Shown: in pieces, positions 8,070 through 17,566 of the stretch | How the letters are laid out: each line of letters opens with the position of its first letter | Numbering within the stretch: the first letter of the stretch is position 1 | Assembly: GCF_030440575.1 (NCBI RefSeq) | Contig: NZ_CP047189.1 | Location: 186,001-250,000 of the forward strand | Length of the DNA: 64,000 nucleotides | Direction of reading: 5' to 3' | Source: Corynebacterium ciconiae DSM 44920 | GTDB taxonomy: Bacteria; Actinomycetota; Actinomycetes; Mycobacteriales; Mycobacteriaceae | Translations under genes and position numbers: made by a program | The notes under the pieces: generated by a model | What the model saw: only the letters and a program-made list of their open reading frames with translations | What the model was told of the DNA's origin: nothing | Databases searched by the model: none

Positions 8070-10250
8070 CTAGCGGGCGATGATCTCCAGGCTGCCGTCC
8101 TTCGGGTTGTAGCTAATGTGGCCGCCGACGAAGTCCACGCGGTAGCCATCATCGGTGGCGTACTGGTCGCTGGTGGGCAGACCCAGGATGCCGGCATCAA
8201 GGCCGGTGGAGGCCCAGGCATCGGCGATCTCGCCCCACAGGGCGTGCGTGCCGTCCGGGGAGCTAACGATCACACCATCGGTGAAGGGCACATAGCGCAG
8301 CTCGCCGGTAGCGGCCGAGGGGGATGCATAGTGCACGCCGCCGCGCGGGGTGCCCAGCACCGGGCCGAAGCGGTTGTCGATCTCGTTGAACTTCTCAGAC
8401 TCGACGCTGTCTTCGGTCTTCGTGATTTTCTTCGGCACAAATACTGGCAGATCCGCGATGCTGAGATCCTCGATCACCGGCACATCGCCCACCTCGTTCA
8501 CGGCGATGTTCTGAATGCTCTGGCTGCTTTCGGAGCCCAGCACCAGCGCCAGAATGGAGCCAACGATGTCCAGGATTTCCGAAACCTCCACGGTGCGGCC
8601 CTGGGTGTGATCGATGATGGCGTCCAGGGCGCGGCTAAACAGCTTCGCTGCCTCGCTGTCAGCCCGGCCGGTGAGATCCACATCGGCGTCCGGCTTCTGA
8701 GCGGGCTCCTTGGCCGGCTCTTTGCTTGCGGGTTCTTTGCTTGCGGGTTCCTTCTCTGCGGGCGAGCTGGTGGTCGCCGGAGTCGGCTCCTTCTCGCTCG
8801 TGGTCTCCGAGGTGCTGGGAGTGGAAGTCTCGGAGGTCTCAGAAGAAGAGGTCTCAGAAGTAGTGGTCTCGGAGGTCTTGGGCGCCTCCGTGGTGGTGGA
8901 GGTGCTGGTCTCTGCGGTTTCAGAGGTAGAGGTCTCGCTCGGAGATTCTGCGGTCGAGCTCTCCGAGGTGGTCTCGGTGGTGGTCTCTGAGGTGGTCTCC
9001 GAGGTCGTTTCTGAGGTGCTGGTGCTCTCTGAGGTTGAGCTTTCCGAGGTGCTGTCGGCACCCACCTTGCCGGCCTTGATGGCGTCATAGGTCTTCTTGG
9101 CAATGCTGCGGATCTTGCCCATCTGGGCGTAGCCGGCATCGCCTGGACAGGTGGTATTACCCACGTCGCGGTGGGCGAAGATATTCGGCAGCTTCACTGC
9201 GGTACCCAGCGGGTACTTGGTGTAGTGGCTTCCTTCGGAGTAGTGGGTGTTGGATCCGGTGGGGTCGAGGCCCTCGACTGCGGTGCGCCAACCGATGGCC
9301 TTACCCATGGATTCGATGGTTGCCGCAGGTGGGGTCTTGGTGGAGTAGTCACCGATCATGGAGATACCCCAGGTGTTCTTGTTGAAACCACCGGCGTGCG
9401 CACCCTGGACGGCCTTGTTCAGGCCGCCGGCGCGACCCTCGTAGATGTTGCCGTACTTGTCCACCAGGGCGTTGTAGCCGATGTCGCACCAGCCGAGGGT
9501 GACGGCGTGGTAGTGGTAGATGCCACGCACCTGGGCGGCCGCTTGGGCCTCGGTGTAGTTGTTGCTGCCGGCGGTGTGGTGCACGGTGATGCCCGAAACG
9601 TGGTCGTCGTAGTCGGGGCTCATGCAGCGCTTGGACTCATCGGCTCCCCAACCGGCACGGGAGACCATGGTGGGCATCCCATCGGAGTCGGCGGCGAGGT
9701 CGATTCCGGCCTGCGGGGCCGAGGAAGCGTTGCCGTCGATGAACACGGCGTCCAGGTTGGTGGGTGCGCCGGAGACCAAATCGAGGTTGGTCACCGATAC
9801 CTGCACCGAGTTGGTGGGGGCGAGGTAGATCAGCTCGGTGCCGTCCTTCTCGCCGCCGCCGGAGGTTTCGTTCAGCGGTTCGGCCTCGTACCACGGGCCC
9901 CAGTTTCCAGCGTCGTCCTTAGCGCGGAAGTGGGCGACAAAGTCCTTCGCGCCGTCCCAGGTGAGCGCGAACATGGAAAATTCCTCGTCGCGGCTGAATT
10001 CCTTGACGGTGCGTTCGCCGCCCTCTTCACCTTGGCTGCCTACTGCTGGGTCGTCGACCACCACGTTATCGCCGCTGTCGAAGGAGACAGAGGATTCGCT
10101 GGCGCTGATGGGATCGGCGGCAACCGAGTCGGTGCGCTGGATAGTGTCCGAATTGATGGCTACTACTGAGCCGGTGATCAGGGCTGCCGCCGCCACGATG
10201 GCAGTGAGCGGCCGCCCAGTTCGGCCCATGATCCGTCGTCGTTGCTGCAC
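8070..10250 (-). CDS. Secreted N-acetylmuramoyl-L-alanine amidase, PGRP type, with Ser/Thr/Glu linker and LGFP-like repeats
   Basis: A 726-residue exported protein. It has a signal-type N-terminus with a hydrophobic core at about residues 13-32, then a beta-rich region (about 80-180). The peptidoglycan-recognition/Amidase_2 domain (about 195-395) has zinc ligands visible as His224/225 (ITVHHTAG), His360 and Cys368 (AHRDVGNTTCPGD). A low-complexity Ser/Thr/Glu linker (about 400-530) and a C-terminal region with LGFP-like repeats (ALWGEIADAW...LGLPTSDQY) follow. Such repeats are thought to anchor proteins to the corynebacterial wall. The family cleaves the stem peptide from muramic acid. The GTG at 10250 has a GGGAG site 9 bases upstream. 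The neighbourhood (next to glf) matches Rv3811 in M. tuberculosis. Confidence 0.9.
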   Translation of the reverse strand: MQQRRRIMGRTGRPLTAIVAAAALITGSVVAINSDTIQRTDSVAADPISASESSVSFDSGDNVVVDDPAVGSQGEEGGERTVKEFSRDEEFSMFALTWDGAKDFVAHFRAKDDAGNWGPWYEAEPLNETSGGGEKDGTELIYLAPTNSVQVSVTNLDLVSGAPTNLDAVFIDGNASSAPQAGIDLAADSDGMPTMVSRAGWGADESKRCMSPDYDDHVSGITVHHTAGSNNYTEAQAAAQVRGIYHYHAVTLGWCDIGYNALVDKYGNIYEGRAGGLNKAVQGAHAGGFNKNTWGISMIGDYSTKTPPAATIESMGKAIGWRTAVEGLDPTGSNTHYSEGSHYTKYPLGTAVKLPNIFAHRDVGNTTCPGDAGYAQMGKIRSIAKKTYDAIKAGKVGADSTSESSTSESTSTSETTSETTSETTTETTSESSTAESPSETSTSETAETSTSTTTEAPKTSETTTSETSSSETSETSTPSTSETTSEKEPTPATTSSPAEKEPASKEPASKEPAKEPAQKPDADVDLTGRADSEAAKLFSRALDAIIDHTQGRTVEVSEILDIVGSILALVLGSESSQSIQNIAVNEVGDVPVIEDLSIADLPVFVPKKITKTEDSVESEKFNEIDNRFGPVLGTPRGGVHYASPSAATGELRYVPFTDGVIVSSPDGTHALWGEIADAWASTGLDAGILGLPTSDQYATDDGYRVDFVGGHISYNPKDGSLEIIAR
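8675..9053 (-). repeat. Low-complexity Ser/Thr/Glu-coding repeat tract
   Basis: About 125 codons made mainly of Ser, Thr and Glu in imperfect short units such as SETTSETTSETTTE, followed by KEPASKEPA repeats. At DNA level the unit is an 8-9 base gag-gtc-tc-type motif repeated imperfectly. It encodes the flexible, probably wall-spanning and possibly glycosylated linker of the amidase. Length changes by slippage would mostly stay in frame. Confidence 0.85.
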
Positions 10251-10531
10251 TATGAATAGCTCCCTGAGGGTTGGTGCTGGAGAAAAGAAAATGAACGTCT
10301 GTAGAGCTTAGTATAAAACTGTGAAATTTGATACGCCTGTGGCGAGCGTGCAGGTTGTGTGCATCCGTATATTGCTGATGTGTCCACACAATCCCCAGCG
10401 CACGCCGCTCTCGGCTCATCCGGCTGAGGTGGGGTAGTTACCTGAGAGTGCTCTTATCTGGCTCACCCCTTCCGGCCCGCGCTGCGGCCCTGCCGCCACC
10501 CTTTGCTCGGCGGGCTCGGTTAAGCTTCTAG

Positions 10532-11680
<1,149 letters not shown>

Positions 11681-11727
11681 CCTTTCGCTTGTCGACGCCA
11701 CCCCGAGGCGTCCCACCCCTTTCTCCC

Positions 11728-11768
11728 CAGGGCCCACGCTGCTGCGGCGGCGTTGGCCCTGTTTCTTT
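11728..11768 (+). terminator. Rho-independent terminator of glf
   Basis: Twelve-base arms CAGGGCCCACGC and GCGTTGGCCCTG with one mismatch and a 10-base loop, followed by TTTCTTT. Confidence 0.85.
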
Positions 11769-11920
11769 ATGCCCGAGTTCCTCAGCGCTGCGCATGATCC
11801 GCCCCGAACGGGTGGGGTAGTGCTGGGAAGGCGCAGGGTTATGTGGAGATAATTGTCACAAGTCGTGGGGGTTTATGGGGGAGTTGGGCGGGCTGAGCTG
11901 GGGCAAGTCCCATGTCTGAC

Positions 11921-11934
11921 CAACCGTTCGGTTG
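11921..11934. promoter_or_regulatory. Candidate operator upstream of glpT
   Basis: Perfect 6-base arms CAACCG and CGGTTG around a TT centre, about 155 bases before the glpT start. The geometry is like that of TetR-family operators; no regulator gene is adjacent. Confidence 0.4.
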
Positions 11935-12089
11935 TCTACCGCGCCGGTGGTCACAGCGGTGTTCTTAGGTGGCGTTAATCTAAATCGAGGTGTGCTTAGG
12001 GTGCCTGACGCCACACTGTGAGGATCATGCCCGCGGACACCACCCTAACCAGAGAGATTCAACAAAGTAGAAGGAGCTCGGAAGAGATC

Positions 12090-13457
12090 ATGAGTATGTC
12101 ATGGCTCGCCGCCCCGCCGGCGGCACCCCGAAAGAGTTCTGAGGAGATCAGTCGCCTCTATCCGCGTCTGCGGCTCCAAGTGTTCATGGGTATTTTCATC
12201 GGCTACGCCGGTTTCTACCTCGTGCGCAACAACATCTCGGCGGTTGCGCCGCTCTTGACTAAGGACAGCGGTATCGATGTGGTCGGTGTCGGCGTGATCG
12301 CCAATGCCGTGCTCTTTGCCTATGGTCTGTCCAAGTTCTTCTCGGCCATGGTCTCGGACCGCTCCAATGCCCGCTACTTCATGCCGCTGGGCCTGGCGCT
12401 CTCGGCGATCGTGAACCTCTTCATCGCCTTCGTGCCCTGGGTGTCTGCCTCGGTGACGGTGTTCGCCACCGTGATGTTCATCAACGGCTGGGTGCAGGGT
12501 ATGGGTTGGCCGCCCTGCGGCCGCGTCCTCGTCCACTGGTTCTCCACCAATGAGCGTGGCTTCAAAACCTCCCTGTGGAACACCGCCCACAATGTCGGCG
12601 GTGCTGCCCTGCCCGCGCTGATCGCCTTGGGCCTGTGGATGTTCCCCGACACCTGGGAGGTGGCCTTCTGGGTGCCGGCCGTGGTGGCACTGCTCGTGGC
12701 CGCTATCGGCTTCCTGCTGGTGCGCGATCGGCCGGAGGCCGAGGGCCTGCCGCCGATCGAGGAGTACCGCAACGATCCCGCCAAGGTGGAAGCCTCCGAT
12801 GATGATGGCATGAGCACCATGCAGCGGGTGTTCAAGCACGTGCTTACTAACCGCACCATCGTGATGCTGGCCGTGGCCAACGTCTTCGTCTACGCCCTGC
12901 GCTACGGCGTGCTCAACTGGATCACCGTGTTCTTGCACGATAAGCACCACGCCGAGATCGGCAGCGGCCTGGTGGGCTTCGCCACCTTCGAGCTCGCCGG
13001 CATCGTGGGCACTATCCTCTGCGGCCTCGTCTCGGACAAGCTCTTTAAGGGCTATCGCTCCGGCGCCGGCATGCTCTTCAGCGCCGGCGTGGTAGTGTGC
13101 ATCCTCTTCTACTGGCTGCTGCCGGTGGGCACTCCGATGTGGCTGCTCATCCTGCTGGTGGGCATGATCGGCGGTCTCATCTACGGTCCCGTCATGCTCA
13201 TCGGCCTGCAAGCTATCGACCTCTCCCCGCACAATGTGGCCGGCACCGCCGCGGGCTTTACTGGCCTGTTCGGCTACCTGTTGGGCGCCACGCTGGCCTC
13301 CACCGGTGTGGGCGTGGTGGTGAAAAACTTCGGCTGGGATGCCGCCTTCACCATCTTCATTGTCTTCGGCGTGATCACCGTGCTGCTATTCGCACTGGTG
13401 GGGCGCGATGAGCGGGCGCTGATGAAGGCCCACGCGGATAAGGTGAAGAACGCCTAG
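12090..13457 (+). CDS. glpT: MFS transporter, organophosphate:phosphate antiporter family (GlpT/UhpT-like)
   Basis: A 455-residue integral membrane protein with about 12 hydrophobic segments. It starts with the YAGFYLVRNNISAVAPLL segment typical of glycerol-3-phosphate/hexose-phosphate antiporters, and has the conserved GWVQGMGWPPCGRVLVHWFS stretch of TM4-TM5. It likely imports glycerol-3-phosphate in exchange for phosphate; UhpT- or PgtP-type substrates cannot be excluded. I chose the ATG at 12090, preceded by GGAAGAG. Open frame back to 12018 adds 24 residues. It overlaps the tail of mscS by four bases (convergent). Confidence 0.85.
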   Translation: MSMSWLAAPPAAPRKSSEEISRLYPRLRLQVFMGIFIGYAGFYLVRNNISAVAPLLTKDSGIDVVGVGVIANAVLFAYGLSKFFSAMVSDRSNARYFMPLGLALSAIVNLFIAFVPWVSASVTVFATVMFINGWVQGMGWPPCGRVLVHWFSTNERGFKTSLWNTAHNVGGAALPALIALGLWMFPDTWEVAFWVPAVVALLVAAIGFLLVRDRPEAEGLPPIEEYRNDPAKVEASDDDGMSTMQRVFKHVLTNRTIVMLAVANVFVYALRYGVLNWITVFLHDKHHAEIGSGLVGFATFELAGIVGTILCGLVSDKLFKGYRSGAGMLFSAGVVVCILFYWLLPVGTPMWLLILLVGMIGGLIYGPVMLIGLQAIDLSPHNVAGTAAGFTGLFGYLLGATLASTGVGVVVKNFGWDAAFTIFIVFGVITVLLFALVGRDERALMKAHADKVKNA

Positions 13458-14308
13458 TTATTCTCCATCTCCACCACGGTGGTCGGGCCGATCTTGATGT
13501 CATTGGCCTCGAGGGCCTTGATCACCGCTACGATCGCCGCGTCCATGGACGCGACGGTCTCCATCTGCCGGGAGCCGGACCAGAAACGAATCTCCATGGT
13601 GGCCATTCCACCCACCACATCGCGAAGTACGGCCACCGGTTCCGGCTCATTGAGCACTGCGGGCTCGGCGTTGAGCGCCTCGATGGCGATCACCCGGGCC
13701 CGTTCATAGTCTTTGGGGTCGCGGATCTCTACATCGAAGGCGGTGCGCACCCACTCGTTGTGGGTTTGCACCGTGACCACCGAGGTGTGCACCGTGCCAT
13801 TGGGGATGAGCACCTGGCGGCCATTGAAGGTGCGCACCGTGGTGGTGGAGAGATTAATGTCCGTGACGGTGCCGGAGATATCCTCGATCGCAATCTGATC
13901 GCCCACCACCGGCTTTTCCCGCATGAGAATCACTAGGCCTGCGAACATATTGCCCAGCACGGTCTGGAAGGCAATACCGGCGGCGATCGAGACCACGCCC
14001 AGGCCGCCGATGATATTCACCGGCTTGATCGAGGGGAAGGTGTAGGTGATGGCCACGCCAAACATTGCGATAATGACCGCCCAGCAGGCGATCTGGGCGA
14101 AAGCCCGCGCCGAGGTAGGCGCACGCCCTACGGTGATCAGCAATGGCTTTGCCAGCTTCAACACCACCCAGCCGAGCACGCAGCCGGCTAGGAAAATGAG
14201 GGTGCCAATGCCCACCTTCTCCCAGGTGAGCATGCGAACTGCTTCTTGAACTTGATCGGCGGTGACTCCGCCGCTGTCGGGTTGTTGCGCCACAATATCC
14301 GCAAGCAT
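13454..14308 (-). CDS. mscS: Small-conductance mechanosensitive channel (MscS family)
   Basis: A 284-residue channel. Hydrophobic segments lie at about residues 30-55, 70-95 and the pore helix (GGLGVVSIAAGIAFQTVLGNMFAGL). The beta domain follows with the conserved GDQIAIEDISGTVTDINLSTTTVR segment, then a C-terminal alpha/beta domain. It would open under hypo-osmotic stress to release solutes; some corynebacterial MscS proteins also export glutamate, but those are larger. The ATG at 14308 has an AAGGAAAG element, though rather far upstream. It is convergent with glpT. Confidence 0.88.
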   Translation of the reverse strand: MLADIVAQQPDSGGVTADQVQEAVRMLTWEKVGIGTLIFLAGCVLGWVVLKLAKPLLITVGRAPTSARAFAQIACWAVIIAMFGVAITYTFPSIKPVNIIGGLGVVSIAAGIAFQTVLGNMFAGLVILMREKPVVGDQIAIEDISGTVTDINLSTTTVRTFNGRQVLIPNGTVHTSVVTVQTHNEWVRTAFDVEIRDPKDYERARVIAIEALNAEPAVLNEPEPVAVLRDVVGGMATMEIRFWSGSRQMETVASMDAAIVAVIKALEANDIKIGPTTVVEMENN

Positions 14309-14354
14309 GGGTGCTAAACAGTCTTTCCTTGTAATCGATCGACGCCTGGTGGTT

Positions 14355-15512
14355 CTACGAGGCCTGCCGTGGGGGTGTGCTGATCTCCATACCGGCAGCA
14401 GCGAGGCGGCGCACAGCGGCAGCGCCGCCGCCGGTGGCGGGAGTAAGCACGCCGGCGGTGGCGGGGGAATCAGGATCCAGTAGCGAGAGCGCGATCTCGC
14501 TGATCATCAGCGCGGTGCCGGCGTAGCCTGGATCGCGGTCTAAGTGAATGCGCACACTGCTGCCGCCAGCACGCTCGGTGGTGGTGACGGTGAAACGCCC
14601 CGCGGCCTGCTGTGTATCGCTCGGGCCTTCACCGGGGGCGGGGAAGATGCGCTCCACTATCCGCTGGCCCCAGTCCCGTTGTGCGAGATAGCCGATGGTG
14701 CCCAGCACGGCCGTAAAGGCGAGGGCTCGCGGCCGCGAACCCAGATCGTGCACCTCGCTATAGCGAAAATCCGGGCCATAGCCCATGAGCCAGGCAGAGC
14801 GGCGCACCAGCCGCACGTTATAGCCGGCCATAAAGAAGGGGGCGAGGCTCTGGCCGCGCCCTAAGCGTGGGCGGGACGACGCCTCCTGCTCGGGGGATGG
14901 GCCGAAGAGCTCATTGTTCAATGCATAGGGGTGGCGGGCCGCGGGCCGCCCCGTGCGCAGGGAGTTGAGCATAGAGGCGATGGTGCCGCCAGAAACTCCG
15001 CCCACCAGATCCGAGACCACCATCTCTACGTGGCCCAACTGGCCGCCGCAGTGCTCGGCGAGGAGCCAGCAGGCAAGGTCGGAGGGGACGGAATCGAAGC
15101 CGCAGGAGTGCATGATCTTCGCCCCGCTTGCGGCCGCTACGTCATCGAGCTCGCACACGCTGTCCTGTACAAACTCGGCTTCGCCGGAGAGGTCTAGATA
15201 GTGGGTGCCGGCCTCCGCACAGGCGCGCACCAACTCCCAGCCATAGCGGGCGTAAGGGCCGACGGTCGTGATCACCACCCGCGCACTGCGGGCAAGTTCG
15301 GCCATGGATGCCGGGTCGCTGGCATCGGCGATACGCAGCGGCACCGAGCACTCGCCGTACAATGCGGCCAGCTTCGGCGCGGAGCGGCCGGCGAAACAGA
15401 GACGCCGATGAGAGGCGTGCTCGAGAAGATACTGGGCGACGAGTTTTCCTACAAAACTAGTGGCGCCAAAGAGAAGGATATCGCATTCTCGGGGCGGATT
15501 AGTGCTGCTCAT
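14355..15512 (-). CDS. Saccharopine dehydrogenase-like / trans-acting enoyl reductase family protein
   Basis: A 385-residue protein with an N-terminal Rossmann fold (ILLFGATSFVGKLVAQYLL), then GPYARYGWELVRACAEAGTHYLDLSGE and HSCGFDSVPSDL, which are hallmarks of the family of the mycobacterial trans-acting enoyl reductase Rv2953 and its paralogs. In mycobacteria Rv2953 reduces a double bond of phthiocerol/phenolphthiocerol intermediates. No such lipid pathway is expected here, so the substrate is open; its place inside the envelope cluster suggests lipid modification. It is divergent from aftB with a 73-base gap. TAAGCT lies 9 bases before the ATG. Confidence 0.82.
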   Translation of the reverse strand: MSSTNPPRECDILLFGATSFVGKLVAQYLLEHASHRRLCFAGRSAPKLAALYGECSVPLRIADASDPASMAELARSARVVITTVGPYARYGWELVRACAEAGTHYLDLSGEAEFVQDSVCELDDVAAASGAKIMHSCGFDSVPSDLACWLLAEHCGGQLGHVEMVVSDLVGGVSGGTIASMLNSLRTGRPAARHPYALNNELFGPSPEQEASSRPRLGRGQSLAPFFMAGYNVRLVRRSAWLMGYGPDFRYSEVHDLGSRPRALAFTAVLGTIGYLAQRDWGQRIVERIFPAPGEGPSDTQQAAGRFTVTTTERAGGSSVRIHLDRDPGYAGTALMISEIALSLLDPDSPATAGVLTPATGGGAAAVRRLAAAGMEISTPPRQAS

Positions 15513-15585
15513 AGTGTTTTTAGCTTATCAGCAGGGGTCGATAAAAAGGCGGAGAAATCGCCATTGGCTGATAGGATGGACACCC

Positions 15586-17400
15586 ATGAGCCGACACCGG
15601 CACCGCCGTACAACCTTGACCCGACGCTCGCCGCTGGCGCTGTCCACGGCCGCGTCGGCGCTGTTGATTGGTGTCATCGCCCTCGTGGGCGGGTGGATGC
15701 GGCGCTGGATCAGCGATGATGGACTGATCGTTTTGCGCACCGTGCGCAATCTGCAGGCCGGGCACGGCCCGGTGTTCAATATCGGCGAACGAGTAGAAGC
15801 TAATACCTCCACGCTGTGGCAATACCTTATATATGCCGGCGCGCAACTTAGCCATGCCCGTCTCGAAATGGTGGCGCTGGTTCTAGCTCTAGGGCTGAGC
15901 GTGTGCGCTGGAGTGATCGGGGTGCTGGCCTCGGCGCGTTTTTATCGCGATCCCAACGTGATCCTGCTGCCAGTGGGCATGCTGGTGTATTTCGCGCTGC
16001 CACCGGCGCGCGATTTTTCCACCTCGGGGCTGGAGTGGGGGCTATCCATTTGCTATCTCGCGGTGCTGTGGTGGGCGGTGCTGCGCTGGGCCTTCGGCGA
16101 GCGTTCCGCTCCGCTCGTCGGTTTCATTGCCGGCGTGAGTTGGCTGGTGCGCCCCGAGTTGGCCCTGTACGGCGGGCTCGTGGGCCTAGTGTTGCTCGTG
16201 GCCTCGCGCGGCTGGCGAACCCGAGCCTGGGTGCTGGCCGCGGCGTTGCCGGTGCCGCTAGGCTACGAGATCTTCCGCATGGGCTACTACGGGGTGCTCG
16301 TGCCGCAGACCGCAGTGGCAAAATCCGCCAGTGGTGCCGAATGGGCCTCGGGGCTGAATTATCTGCGCGACTTCAGCCACCCCTATGTGCTGCCGGTGGC
16401 TCTGGCGGTGGTGGTGCTCATGGCCGGCACAGCCGCGGTGGGGGCCACCGCCCAGCGCCGGCCGCTGGTGGTTACTGCAGTCTTTATCGGCTGCGCGTTG
16501 CTTCATGTGCTTTATGTCCTGCGCGTGGGTGGCGACTTCATGCATGGCCGGATGCTGCTGCTTCCGCTCTTCGCCTTGCTATTGCCGGCGGCAGTGCTGC
16601 CATTGCGCCTTGAGCGCAGCCGCATCGCACTGGCGCTGGCGGTGCAGACGCTGCTGGTTGTGGGCTGGTCCGGCACCATTGCCTATCGCGGCCACCCCTG
16701 GGTGATTCCCGATAACAATACCCAGCTGGGCATCGTGGATGAGCGCGGCTTTTATTACAAGACCACCGGCCGCGACCCCAAAACCGAGCCGCTGCTAGTG
16801 GCGGAGAACTTTCTCACCTTTCCTAATATGGATGGCTTTGCCGAGGCGCTCCAGCTCTCCGAGCATGGGCAGGCGGCTGTGATTGGCTTCGCCATCGATC
16901 CGGACACAGATGAGCGCTACTGGGTGGCCTATCCCCGCACGGTGGGGCAGGGGGACTTCGATCGCTTCGCCCCAACCGTGAACTATGTGAACCTCGGCAT
17001 GACCAGTATGAATTCCCCCTTGAGCGTGCGGGTGCTTGAGCCGGTGGGCCTCGCCACCCCTGTAGCGGCTCGCTCGCCGCGATTGGCAGGCGAGCGCATT
17101 GGCCACGATAAGTTGCTCGCACTGCCTTGGATCCTGGCGGAGTCCTCGGTGGACATTAAGCGGCTGCCACCGGAGGTGGATCGCGAGTCCGTGGAGGCTG
17201 CTCGGCACGCGCTGCGCACCCCTGAGTTCCAGGAGCTGGCAGCGAGCTATCGCGAGCCGATGAGCGTGCACCGATTCCTCGCCAATATCCGCTATTCCCT
17301 CAGCGGGGGGCGTACGTTTACGGTGGATGCGGATCCTTCTAAGTACAGCAATAAGCCCCTCAGCGATCAGCCCATCACGTGGGATCGGCCGCGCTCCTAG
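15586..17400 (+). CDS. aftB: Terminal beta-(1->2) arabinofuranosyltransferase AftB (GT-C fold)
   Basis: A 604-residue membrane protein with about 10 hydrophobic segments in the first 400 residues and a soluble extracytoplasmic C-terminal part. The first loop has RWISDDGLIVLRTVRN...GPVFNIGERVEANTSTLW, the AftB signature with the presumed catalytic acidic residues in ISDD. Using decaprenyl-phosphoarabinose, the enzyme adds the terminal arabinose units of arabinogalactan that accept mycolates. The start is the ATG at 15586 (MSRHRHRRTT), 8 bases after TAGGAT. In M. tuberculosis and C. glutamicum aftB follows ubiA; here it lies upstream of glfT2, facing away from the enoyl-reductase-like gene. Confidence 0.9.
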   Translation: MSRHRHRRTTLTRRSPLALSTAASALLIGVIALVGGWMRRWISDDGLIVLRTVRNLQAGHGPVFNIGERVEANTSTLWQYLIYAGAQLSHARLEMVALVLALGLSVCAGVIGVLASARFYRDPNVILLPVGMLVYFALPPARDFSTSGLEWGLSICYLAVLWWAVLRWAFGERSAPLVGFIAGVSWLVRPELALYGGLVGLVLLVASRGWRTRAWVLAAALPVPLGYEIFRMGYYGVLVPQTAVAKSASGAEWASGLNYLRDFSHPYVLPVALAVVVLMAGTAAVGATAQRRPLVVTAVFIGCALLHVLYVLRVGGDFMHGRMLLLPLFALLLPAAVLPLRLERSRIALALAVQTLLVVGWSGTIAYRGHPWVIPDNNTQLGIVDERGFYYKTTGRDPKTEPLLVAENFLTFPNMDGFAEALQLSEHGQAAVIGFAIDPDTDERYWVAYPRTVGQGDFDRFAPTVNYVNLGMTSMNSPLSVRVLEPVGLATPVAARSPRLAGERIGHDKLLALPWILAESSVDIKRLPPEVDRESVEAARHALRTPEFQELAASYREPMSVHRFLANIRYSLSGGRTFTVDADPSKYSNKPLSDQPITWDRPRS

Positions 17401-17566
17401 GGGATTGATGCGGCGGCAGGTGGGCGTCGATAAGTGCAGGCGTAGGTATTGATGCCCCTCACATTTTGTGCCCCGCCACGGGTGTGCGGCGGCGGAGGGC
17501 TGCGGTGGCGGCTATCGTTGATGCAGATAAACGTGCCCGAAGAATCGGAAGGCCTAAGAACTTTTT

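Larger units (their letters stand above)
11681..12089. other. Intergenic region glf-glpT
   Basis: 409 bases without a supported gene. It contains the glf terminator and, further down, the inverted repeat CAACCG-TT-CGGTTG at 11921-11934. No convincing -10/-35 pair could be assigned. Confidence 0.6.

Noticed and set aside
8690..9060. CRISPR-like or tandem-repeat array
   Set aside because: The repeats are short, imperfect and codon-phased within the amidase gene; there are no unique spacers.
8710..9090. Val/Ser/Glu-rich plus-strand open frame opposite the amidase linker
   Set aside because: It is simply the complement of the Ser/Thr/Glu repeat tract.
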